From Methylocystis sp. Sn-Cys (GTDB lineage Bacteria; Pseudomonadota; Alphaproteobacteria; Rhizobiales; Beijerinckiaceae): a stretch of DNA of 64,000 nt. Under the pieces are notes generated by a model. The model was not told the origin of the DNA. It was given only the letters and a program-made list of their open reading frames with translations, and did no database searches. Location of the stretch: contig NZ_JAERVJ010000002.1 in NCBI RefSeq assembly GCF_016745395.1, positions 1 to 64,000 on the forward strand, written 5' to 3'. Positions 57,649-64,000 of the stretch are shown one piece after another. A program made the position numbers and the translations under genes. The stretch's first letter is position 1, and every line of letters begins with the position of its first letter.

Positions 57649-58242
57649 ATGATGATCCTTCGTTATTCCCCCGCCTCGCCCTATGCGCGCAAAATCCGCA
57701 TTGTCGCCGATCTGGTTGGACTTACCGCGCAGGTCGACGTCGTGCCTGCCAGCACGACCGATCCGGACGACACATTGCGCAGCCAAAATCCACTGGGCAA
57801 AATTCCGACGCTTATTCTGGCCGATGGAACGGCGCTCTACGACAGCCGCGTGATCGCGGAGTATCTCGACCATCTCAGCGGCGGAAAGCTTTTCCCTAGC
57901 GATCCCGCGCGGCGCTTCGAGGCGCTGCGCCTGCAGGCGCTCGGAGACGGGATCAACGACGCGGCGCTGCTGATGCGCTACGAGACCGCCATGCGCCGCC
58001 CCGAGCTGCGCGATCAGGAGGCGATCGACCTGCAGCAGGGCAAGATCGACCGCGCGCTTGCCGTGCTTGAAGCCGCGCCGCCGGTCGGCGACATCACGAT
58101 CGGCCAGATCGCGGTCGCCTGCGCGCTCGGTTATCTCGATCTGCGCTTCGAAGGCGCATGGCGGGCGAAATATCCCAAGCTCGTCGCCTGGCTCGGCGAC
58201 TTTTCGGCGCGCGCGCCGGCTTTCGAGGCGACGAAGGCGTGA
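57649..58242 (+). CDS. Glutathione S-transferase family protein
   Basis: A 197-residue protein. Thioredoxin-like N-domain (ILRYSPASPYARKIRIVADL with Ser/Tyr near the glutathione thiol, SQNPLGKIPTLILADGTALY, DSRVIAEYLDHLSGG for glutathione backbone binding) and an all-helical C-domain (ALRLQALGDGINDAALLMRY, ITIGQIAVACALGYLDLRFE). It conjugates or reduces with glutathione; the substrate is unknown. The next 53 bases mark a sharp drop in GC content. Confidence 0.87.
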   Translation: MMILRYSPASPYARKIRIVADLVGLTAQVDVVPASTTDPDDTLRSQNPLGKIPTLILADGTALYDSRVIAEYLDHLSGGKLFPSDPARRFEALRLQALGDGINDAALLMRYETAMRRPELRDQEAIDLQQGKIDRALAVLEAAPPVGDITIGQIAVACALGYLDLRFEGAWRAKYPKLVAWLGDFSARAPAFEATKA

Positions 58243-58295
58243 TTTGGAGCTGAATTATCGGGTGTTGGCGGCATTTCTAAAAATGGGATTCAAAG

Positions 58296-58913
58296 ATGTG
58301 TTCAAACGATCGCGAGACACCGGCAAAGTTGCCGTCTTTTCGTAACTTGCTAATAAAATTGAATAGCGACCTGTTTGAGATCTCGTACAAAAAGCCTTTT
58401 GCTTACTGGGATTCTCCGGCGTTAACTGAGCTGGAAATATTGATCTTAATATTGGAGGATCGGCGTTTTTTTAGCCACCACGGGGTTGATTTAAAGTCGA
58501 TCGCGAGAGAAGCGTGGCGTATTTTAAGCAGACAAAAACACGGAGGCGCTAGCACTATCGACATGCAGCTTGTGAGGACTCTTACCGGTTATAAGTCTCC
58601 TACCATCCGCCGGAAGGTTTACGAGATGATATTGTCTGTTGTTATTCAATTCCATTATTCAAAGATTGAGATATTGCGCTCCTATTTACATTGTGCCTAC
58701 CTGGGGCATGGTTTGCGCGGGCTCGATGAAGCCGCTGATCACTGCTACCAGGCGAGACTCGACCAATTAACTTTTCCACAAGCAGCCGAGCTTGCGGCTA
58801 TGCTTGTATACCCTTGCCCTCGAAGTCAGACACCTGAATGGTTCTCCAAGGTTCACCGACGTGCCCTCTATGCAGCCAAGTTATACCCCGTCCTTAAAAG
58901 AAGAATTGCTTAG
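58296..58913 (+). CDS. Stand-alone GT51 peptidoglycan transglycosylase-like protein in an AT-rich island
   Basis: A 205-residue protein with the GT51 glycosyltransferase domain found in class A PBPs and MtgA, which polymerises lipid II. Motif 1 ILEDRRFFSHHGVDLKSIAR holds Glu54. Motif 2 reads HGGASTIDMQLVRT, in place of the usual GGSTITQQ. Motif 3 IRRKVYEMI holds Glu110. Motif 4 is YSKIEILRSYLHCAYLG. Both catalytic Glu are kept. No signal peptide or N-terminal membrane anchor is visible, unlike PBPs. GC is clearly lower than in neighbours, which suggests acquisition by transfer. It is convergent with, and touches, a membrane-protein gene. Role unknown; it could act on a specialised glycan or in a defence or envelope-stress function. 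Confidence 0.82.
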   Translation: MCSNDRETPAKLPSFRNLLIKLNSDLFEISYKKPFAYWDSPALTELEILILILEDRRFFSHHGVDLKSIAREAWRILSRQKHGGASTIDMQLVRTLTGYKSPTIRRKVYEMILSVVIQFHYSKIEILRSYLHCAYLGHGLRGLDEAADHCYQARLDQLTFPQAAELAAMLVYPCPRSQTPEWFSKVHRRALYAAKLYPVLKRRIA

Positions 58914-59555
58914 TCAGAAGTATTTCTGGCGCTCCCGGAATAGGGATTTTAATAGAAATAGAGTAGTAAAGTAGTGTAGATTTTCAAATTTAAAATCTCT
59001 GCTATCTGGATCTATTACAATCACTGAATTACGGCTAATCTCCGTGAGGTAATCTCTGGAGAAATCAATAATCTCCCCGTTAATCGTATTCAGTCGGGCG
59101 TGAATTTTTAGTTTTCGTATTTTTTCAAAACGAGTTGCCTTGTCTTTCTTGTGTAATGCCGCTAGATCAGAGGTGCACAAAGACAAAGGGGTATGAATTC
59201 TCGTTTCGAGACGGATAGCGTCGTCGAAAGTTCTGTAAATACGAAGTTTCGCCAAAAAAGCTGAGTATCTCTCGTTCCATTGTACTAGCGTTTTGTCGAA
59301 TTCGGTGAATCTCGACTTAATCAGTTCATCGTCGTCTGTCTCTAGCGAATAAGCAAATCGGGCCATATGAAATCGGCGTGAGGACGCTAGGCGTTCGATT
59401 TCATCTAGCAGCGCCATTTGCTCTTCATTCTTTTTCTGAGACACAGATACTTTTTGTTGGGCAATCCAATTTCGATATTGCCAACCTGCGGCAAGAAAGT
59501 TCCCGATGACCGCAGTGAGAACGAAGCTAAAGAATATCGTGAAAAGATTCCACAT
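58914..59555 (-). CDS. Membrane-anchored coiled-coil protein paired with the GT51 gene, unknown
   Basis: A 213-residue protein. One N-terminal membrane helix (MWNLFTIFFSFVLTAVIGNF, residues 1-25), then a charged helical region with probable coiled coils (VSVSQKKNEEQMALLDEIER, LETDDDELIKSRFTEFDKTL), a mixed middle and a basic end (LLKSLFRERQKYF). Its TGA is directly adjacent to the stop of the GT51 gene (zero-base gap). AT-rich like its partner. The ATG at 59555 was chosen because the membrane helix starts there. No family recognised. It might anchor or control the transglycosylase-like protein, but that is inference. Confidence 0.7.
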   Translation of the reverse strand: MWNLFTIFFSFVLTAVIGNFLAAGWQYRNWIAQQKVSVSQKKNEEQMALLDEIERLASSRRFHMARFAYSLETDDDELIKSRFTEFDKTLVQWNERYSAFLAKLRIYRTFDDAIRLETRIHTPLSLCTSDLAALHKKDKATRFEKIRKLKIHARLNTINGEIIDFSRDYLTEISRNSVIVIDPDSRDFKFENLHYFTTLFLLKSLFRERQKYF

Positions 59556-59675
59556 GACTTGGTTCCTGCACGACAAAGTGCTGCCCATCCTAAACTACGG
59601 GCTGCTTTTGGTCGAGGCGGTCCCGCCATCTGACCAAGCCTCCGATCCAGGTTAACAAACTTTACGCAACCGCGT

Positions 59676-59818
59676 CATGCCCGCGCTTGTCGCGGGCATC
59701 CACGCCGGGACATTACGACACGCGGGGAGAAGACGCGGCATTATTCCGGCTCATGCTCTCAGCTTTCCGCGTCAGCGCGGCGTGGATGGCCGCGACAAGC
59801 GCGGCCATGACGGCGGAA
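59676..59818. repeat. Long imperfect palindrome with CGCGGGCATCCACG arms
   Basis: CATGCCCGCGCTTGTCGCGG (59676-59695) with GCATCCACGCCG, and on the right CGGCGTGGATGGCCGCGACA (59779-59798) with AGCGCGGCCATGACGG. Each side is itself a hairpin, and the two sides are inverted copies. This is typical of genome-wide repeats in Rhizobiales. Single copy in this window. It marks the right border of the AT-rich island. Confidence 0.8.
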
Positions 59819-59940
59819 CTCGTCTGCGCGTTAAACCGAATTCGGAACCGTGGCGCTGGTGCCAAAGAGCGATAGGTTGGCTGTCGCCCTCGTCCTAAAT
59901 GGGAGAGGGCCGATCGTGATTAGATGTAGTGGGTGCACAT

Positions 59941-60777
59941 TTACGCTTCTCCCGTCGCGGAGCTTCGGCCGCGCCCGGCCGCCTTTTTCTCCGCCCGAGC
60001 TTTATCCTTGGCAATCGCCTTAGCCCGATTCTCCGCAACGCGGGCCGCAAAGCTCGGATTGGCGGCAATGGCCTCGGCAATCAGCCCGTCCGAGGCGGTT
60101 TCGATGTCGTTTTGCAGCTTCTCGAAGAATTCGCGCGTCGGCAGACCCGGCGGGATGGGCGGCAGGAATTCGATCACCACCGTGCCCGGATAGATCAGGA
60201 ATGAGCGCCGGGGCCAGAACAGGCCGGCGTTGAGCGCCACGGGCAGCACCGGCACTTTCGCGGCGGCGTAGAGATGGGCGACGCCGATCTTATAGGCCGG
60301 CGGCGCGCCAGCCGGGCGGCGCGTGCCTTCCGGAAAGATGAAGAGCTGGCGTCCCTGTGCAAAGAGCGTCTTCGACTTCTCGATGAGCTGCGGCAGCAGC
60401 TTGCCGCCCTTGGCGCGGTCGATGGCGATCTGCTCCGCGGCGAGCAGATACCAGCCGAAGAAGGGCAGCCAGACCAGCTCATGCTTGAGGATGTAGCTGA
60501 AGTCCGGGAATTGGGTCGGCAGGACGAAAGTGTCCCAGATCGACTGATGCTTCGAGGCGACGATCACCGCGCCTTTGGGTTTGTTTTCGAGCCCGCGGAA
60601 CTCGACCTTCGTGCCGCAAATCTTGTCGAGCAGCCACAAAGACACGCGGCCCCAAGTGCGTCCGAGCTCCTGCGAGACCTGCCGGCCCATGAAGAGGCCC
60701 GGCAGCCAGATCAGCATCAGCGCGACCATGGCCAGGAAGAAGAGAATCTGGAAGACCAGCGAACGCAGATAGATCAT
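59941..60777 (-). CDS. plsC: 1-acyl-sn-glycerol-3-phosphate acyltransferase
   Basis: A 278-residue inner membrane enzyme that acylates lysophosphatidic acid to phosphatidic acid. N-terminal hydrophobic segment (QILFFLAMVALMLIWLPGLF). Acyltransferase motifs: HX4D in VASKHQSIWDTFVL, FGWYLLAAEQIAIDRAKGGK, FIFPEGTRRPAG and VPVLPVALNAGLFW. The C-terminal tail is basic and flexible (AKAIAKDKARAEKKAAGRGR). It performs the step after PlsY, whose gene is also in this window. Confidence 0.94.
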   Translation of the reverse strand: MIYLRSLVFQILFFLAMVALMLIWLPGLFMGRQVSQELGRTWGRVSLWLLDKICGTKVEFRGLENKPKGAVIVASKHQSIWDTFVLPTQFPDFSYILKHELVWLPFFGWYLLAAEQIAIDRAKGGKLLPQLIEKSKTLFAQGRQLFIFPEGTRRPAGAPPAYKIGVAHLYAAAKVPVLPVALNAGLFWPRRSFLIYPGTVVIEFLPPIPPGLPTREFFEKLQNDIETASDGLIAEAIAANPSFAARVAENRAKAIAKDKARAEKKAAGRGRSSATGEA

Positions 60778-60912
60778 GGGGCGGCGCTTCCTTGCGGCAG
60801 ACCCGCGCCTTTTACGCCAGCGGCGCCCGGCTTAACAAGCCGCCGGAAAATGGACCGCGCGCCTTCAGGCGCGCATTTTTCTTGCGAGCCTGAAGGCGCG
60901 CGCCGTTTGTTG

Positions 60913-61055
60913 GCAAACCTCCGAGGCGGCCTCGTCCTTCGAGACGCGAGCTTCGCTCGCTCCTCAGGATGAGGCCTAAGTGTTTGGCCTAGAAGCAGAA
61001 GTCCCTCATGCTGAGGAGGCTGCGCAGCAGCCGTCTCGAAGCGCGAGGGGCGTCA
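60913..61055 (-). repeat. Dispersed repeat family C, copy 3, reversed
   Basis: Reverse complement of the copies at 31418 and 39129: CAAACCTCCGAGGCGGCCTC, GTCCTTCGAGACGCGAGCTT, CTCCTCAGGATGAGGCCTAA, GTGTTTGGCC, then CTCATGCTGAGGAGGCTGCG and CAGCAGCCGTCTCGAAGCGC. It fills most of the 323-bp gap between plsC and the YdcF-like gene. Confidence 0.9.
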
Positions 61056-61100
61056 TCGCCACGTTGTCATCAGTCTGAGCGAGCCTGAAGGCTCGCGGTC

Positions 61101-61853
61101 CTACGGCGACGCCGGCTCCCCTCGTAGCGCGGTCATATCGGGGCCGGTCTCGTTCTGGCGCAGGGTGATGCGCGCGAGGGCGCCGAGATATTTGAGATAT
61201 TCTCCGCCCACGAGCCTGATAACGCCAACGTCGCTCGCCCAGCCGGCGACGTTTACATGATCGCTCACAACCGGGAAGGGATGCAGCGTCACATCGGGCA
61301 GCTCGGCGGAGAGCTCGGCGAGCGCGCGCGGCATATGGTAATTCGAGGTCACGACGATGAGCGAATGGGAGATATTGCGCGTCTGCGCCCACTCGCGCGT
61401 TTCCCGAGCGTTGCCGATCGTGTCTTGCGCCTGATAGCCAAGATCGACGCAGCAATCGAACAGCCTGTGTGAGACGGGCAGCAATCTCGCCAGAACCGAG
61501 CTGCGGGTCGCCCGATTGACGCCGGTGATGAGCATGCGGTTCGCCTGGCCGCGCGCCAGAAGCTCGGCCGCCTCCTGCACGCGGTCGGACCCTCCGGTGA
61601 AGACGACGATCCCCTCCGCCCTGACCGTCAGGCGCGGCTCGTTGCGCGCCAGCGAGAGCGCGAACCAGACATATCCCGCGACAAAAAGCAGAATTCCGAA
61701 CGCGAGGCCGCCGAGTGCGACGAGGCCGACGGCGCGCCCGATATTGGCCTGTCCCGTGCCTGCCTGACGCGCTGGCCCCGCCACTCTGCCTCCCTCCCGC
61801 CGGTTTCGTCGACCGCGCATCGAGGCGCGGTTTCTGGACAGATATATGGTCAT
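61101..61853 (-). CDS. YdcF-family (DUF218) membrane-anchored protein
   Basis: A 250-residue protein. Basic N-terminus, one membrane helix (about 41-66, AVGLVALGGLAFGILLFVAG), then the DUF218 domain: GIVVFTGGSDRVQEAAELLA, NRMLITGVNRATRSSV, DTIGNARETREWAQTRNISH and LIVVTSNYHMPRALAELSAE. DUF218 (SanA/ElyC/YdcF) proteins are linked to envelope integrity, and some bind SAM. Alphaproteobacteria often carry this gene next to ftsEX and plsC, as here, suggesting an envelope role. ftsX lies 25 bp upstream on the same strand. Confidence 0.85.
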   Translation of the reverse strand: MTIYLSRNRASMRGRRNRREGGRVAGPARQAGTGQANIGRAVGLVALGGLAFGILLFVAGYVWFALSLARNEPRLTVRAEGIVVFTGGSDRVQEAAELLARGQANRMLITGVNRATRSSVLARLLPVSHRLFDCCVDLGYQAQDTIGNARETREWAQTRNISHSLIVVTSNYHMPRALAELSAELPDVTLHPFPVVSDHVNVAGWASDVGVIRLVGGEYLKYLGALARITLRQNETGPDMTALRGEPASP

Positions 61854-61878
61854 AAGGCGGCGTTCCGGATGATCGCCG

Positions 61879-62871
61879 TCATCCCAGCCGCCTCAGGTAA
61901 CGGAACACGATCGCCTGGGACAGAAAGCCGGTGAGAAGCGCAATGCCGCCGGCGAGCAAAAGGATCGTGACAACGCCGTCGACGCCAATGGAGAAGTCCC
62001 CGAACATCGCCTCCATTTGTTCCCCGCCCGCCGTCGCGCGCCAATGATGCGTCAAGGCGCGCGCCAGAAAGAGAAAGCCGATCGCTGCGCCGCCGCCGAT
62101 CAGCGCGCCGCGGAACCCCAAGGCGAGAAAGCGGCGCTGGAACTCGCGCGCGATAAAAGTGTCGGCCGCGCCGACGATATGCAGCACTTCGACGATCTCG
62201 CGGTTGGTGGCGACGGCTGCGCGCGTCGCTGATGCAACAGCGATGCCCATGGCGCCGAGGATGAGGACGAAAATCATCGTCGAGACGGCGACGGCCGCGC
62301 GCGCCATATCTCCGAGCCGTTCGAGAAACAGGCGGTGGTCATCGAGCACGGCGTTGGGGACAGCCTCGGTCAGCTCCGCGCGTAGAACCAAGAGATCGGG
62401 CCGCTCCTTGGGATCGAGCTTCACCACGATCATGCGCGGCGTGGGAAGCTCGGAAAGGTCGAGGCCCTCGCCGAGCCAGGGCGACAGCAGCGATTCCGAC
62501 TCGGCCTTCGTATAGACCTGCGCCTCGCGCACGCCGGGGGTTTTTCGCAAAAGTTCGGCCGCCGTCGCGAGATCGGCGTCGATGTCGCGACCCGGCGTGG
62601 GCCGTACCTGGACGCTGGCTTCGCTCGACGCCTCGGCGCGCCATTCGACGCTCGCCTGTGAGACGAGCAGCGCGGCGCCGGCGGCGAGGGCCGCGAGGAA
62701 GGTCATGATCGCAATGACGATGACGAGCGAGCGGCCGGCGACAGAATCGGTCGGCACGAGCGGCGAGCGGAAGGCGGCGGCGTCCTCCTCGGCGGCGGGC
62801 GCCGGCTGGCGCAGGACGCCGGCGCGCGCGAGGAGATCGGCGACGAAAGGCGGCAGCTCCATTCGCCTCAC
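61879..62871 (-). CDS. ftsX: Cell division protein FtsX
   Basis: A 330-residue membrane subunit of the FtsEX complex, which controls peptidoglycan hydrolases at the septum. Four membrane helices are visible (SLVIVIAIMTFLAALAAGAA, AVAVSTMIFVLILGAMGIAV, ALGFRGALIGGGAAIGFLFL, GVVTILLLAGGIALLTGFLS), with the large periplasmic loop between the first two. Start GTG at 62871 overlaps the ftsE stop by four bases (GTGA); an ATG nine bases later (MELPPFVADLLARAG) is the alternative. Confidence 0.93.
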   Translation of the reverse strand: MRRMELPPFVADLLARAGVLRQPAPAAEEDAAAFRSPLVPTDSVAGRSLVIVIAIMTFLAALAAGAALLVSQASVEWRAEASSEASVQVRPTPGRDIDADLATAAELLRKTPGVREAQVYTKAESESLLSPWLGEGLDLSELPTPRMIVVKLDPKERPDLLVLRAELTEAVPNAVLDDHRLFLERLGDMARAAVAVSTMIFVLILGAMGIAVASATRAAVATNREIVEVLHIVGAADTFIAREFQRRFLALGFRGALIGGGAAIGFLFLARALTHHWRATAGGEQMEAMFGDFSIGVDGVVTILLLAGGIALLTGFLSQAIVFRYLRRLG

Positions 62872-63530
62872 TCGAAAATATGCAGACGGCCGTCCGCGAG
62901 CACGAGGCGCCGCGCGGCTTCATATTGGTCCATCAGGCTCAGATCATGCGTCGCGATCACGACCGCCGTCCCGGATTTGTGCAGCTCCACAAAGAGCCGC
63001 AAAATGCGGCGGGCGAGAGTCGGATCGACATTTCCGGTCGGCTCGTCGGCGAGCAGGAGCTTTGGCTGCGAGATCAGCGCCCGCGCGATGGAGGCGCGCT
63101 GCTTCTCGCCGCCCGAGAGCACGGTGGGCAGGCTATGCTTTCGCTCGCCGAGGCCGACCCATTTCAGGAGCTCGATGACCTCCGAGCGATAGCTTGCCTC
63201 CTCGCGCCCCAGAACGCGTAGCGGCAGCGCCACATTCTCATAGACGGTCAAATGGTCGAGAAGGCGGAAGTCCTGGAAGACGACGCCGATCCGCCGGCGG
63301 GCGTCGGCGATCTCATCCGTCTCGAGCGTCGCCGCGTCCCGGCCGAAAATATTGATAAGACCGCGCGTCGGCTTCAGCGCCATGATGATGAGCCGCATCA
63401 GCGTCGTCTTGCCAGCGCCCGACGGGCCGGTAAGGAACTGGAAGGACCGCGGCGCGATCTGGAAGGTGAGGTCGCGTAGGGTTTCCGGGCCGACGCCATA
63501 GCGCAAGCCGACATTCTCGAAGCTCAGCAC
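62868..63530 (-). CDS. ftsE: Cell division ATP-binding protein FtsE
   Basis: A 220-residue ABC ATPase of FtsEX. Walker A in FLTGPSGAGKTTLMRLIIMA, Q-loop VFQDFRLLDHLTVYENVALP, signature VLSGGEKQRASIARALISQP, Walker B KLLLADEPTGNVDPTLARRI, H-loop VVIATHDLSLMDQ. It begins MLSFENVGLRYG. First gene of the ftsE-ftsX-(YdcF) run on the minus strand. Confidence 0.95.
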   Translation of the reverse strand: MLSFENVGLRYGVGPETLRDLTFQIAPRSFQFLTGPSGAGKTTLMRLIIMALKPTRGLINIFGRDAATLETDEIADARRRIGVVFQDFRLLDHLTVYENVALPLRVLGREEASYRSEVIELLKWVGLGERKHSLPTVLSGGEKQRASIARALISQPKLLLADEPTGNVDPTLARRILRLFVELHKSGTAVVIATHDLSLMDQYEAARRLVLADGRLHIFE

Positions 63531-63688
63531 CGGTTTGCCGCTCCAGGCGATCGAGCCGCGTCAAAAGCGGCGGTTGGGTTGCTGGGAATCAGCGTCGAAG
63601 GATAGCAGTTCACGCGCTCTTAACCATAACAGCGCCTAATGGACGCAGGGCCATCGGGTGAATGGCGCGCCGGTATCGTTAGCCCAGA

Positions 63689-63812
63689 TACCTCCCCTTT
63701 ACGGGGAGGCGCCGGGTGGGGCTCGCGCCGCAACGGTAGCGGTGGGGCTTTGCCCCATCCGACCCCGCTTACGCGGGGCCACCCTCCCCGTAAAGGGGAG
63801 GGATCGGCTGAC
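63689..63812. repeat. Long palindromic repeat with CTCCCCTTTACGGGGAG ends
   Basis: The outer arms CTCCCCTTTACGGGGAGG (63692-63709) and CCTCCCCGTAAAGGGGAG (63783-63800) are inverted copies, each itself a hairpin. Inner sequence GGTGGGGCTCGCGCC pairs loosely with GGGCCACCC, and GTGGGGCTTTGCCCCATC is a further hairpin. Such elements are dispersed in many alphaproteobacterial genomes. Single copy in this window, between ftsE and the last gene. Confidence 0.8.
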
Positions 63813-63885
63813 GTCCGGCATTCATCCGGTTGCCCTGCCGGTGGCGACGGCTCGCCGATCAGCGTTGCGACAGCGGGAACCTGAA

Positions 63886-64000
63886 ATGAGCTTTACTCGA
63901 GAGGACATCCACCGGAGCAGCGCGCAGCGGGAAATCGCGGCCGAAGCCTCGAGCGAGTTCCCGCACGCTCCAAGCTATGAGGAGATGTGGGGCAGGCCCC
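63886..64000 (+). CDS. N-terminal part of an unknown protein, cut by the window edge
   Basis: An open frame from ATG at 63886 to the end of the window: MSFTREDIHRSSAQREIAAE, then ASSEFPHAPSYEEMWGRP. Charged, no signal peptide. GGGAACCTGAA upstream is a weak ribosome site. Too little is visible to name a family. Divergent from ftsE. Confidence 0.4.
   Translation, partial: MSFTREDIHRSSAQREIAAEASSEFPHAPSYEEMWGRP

Overview
The window looks like a chromosomal stretch of an alphaproteobacterial type II methanotroph (Methylocystis/Methylosinus-like). This rests on GC-rich coding DNA, two PmoD-type copper proteins, a CopC/CopD/PCuAC copper cluster directly behind a strong terminator at the left edge, and typically alphaproteobacterial genes (CpdR, an RcdA-like DUF1465 protein, DUF1036, DUF459 and TIGR01620 proteins, a Mg-type HemB, and split gatCA / gatB). 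No tRNA, rRNA, CRISPR array or intact insertion sequence was recognised.

Layout. 1-4.3 kb: last codons of a gene that may be pmoB, its terminator, then an operon-like pmoD-copC-copD/cytochrome c/thioredoxin-like-PCuAC block. 4.3-9.1 kb: small membrane protein, GT87-type mannosyltransferase-like protein, aspartate aminotransferase, SRPBCC protein, iron superoxide dismutase. 9.2-10.2 kb: a second, stand-alone PmoD-like gene behind a long AT-rich leader. 10.2-24.3 kb: flavin monooxygenase-like protein, CBS protein, exonuclease III, TIGR01620 protein, plsY-dprA, ruvX, gatCA plus chorismate mutase, a FitAB-type toxin-antitoxin pair, gatB, and a histone H1-like lysine-rich protein. 25-37 kb: hemB, pyk, GNAT and inositol-phosphatase genes, rcdA-like, rpmE, an unknown divergent pair (one SGNH-like), cpdR, N-formylglutamate amidohydrolase-like, hisN, GAF protein. 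37-44 kb: lysophospholipase-like hydrolase, TlpA-like protein, an OprC-like copper TonB receptor with a DUF2946-like partner, and a small heat-shock gene under a ROSE-like RNA thermometer. 44-52 kb: gltB and gltD separated by a VapBC-type toxin-antitoxin pair. 52-64 kb: L,D-transpeptidase, DUF459 protein, RNase T2, rlmJ, GST, an AT-rich island with a stand-alone GT51 transglycosylase facing a membrane/coiled-coil protein, plsC, YdcF, ftsEX, and the start of one more gene.

How genes fit together. The copper theme recurs: periplasmic carriers (CopC, PCuAC), a membrane protein (CopD fused to redox domains), two membrane-anchored PmoD proteins, and an outer-membrane receptor with the CxxxM and HxM residues of OprC. 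Together they suggest copper acquisition and delivery for particulate methane monooxygenase. Glutamate synthase (gltBD) and aspartate aminotransferase serve ammonium assimilation. GatCAB makes Gln-tRNA and/or Asn-tRNA. CpdR and RcdA both act in ClpXP-dependent CtrA turnover in the alphaproteobacterial cell cycle.

Intergenic space is rich in dispersed imperfect-palindromic repeats of at least four families. Some of them provide the stop codon of the neighbouring gene. The best candidates for something undescribed are the tri-domain CopD fusion, the competing hairpins in front of the first pmoD, and the AT-rich GT51/membrane-protein pair.
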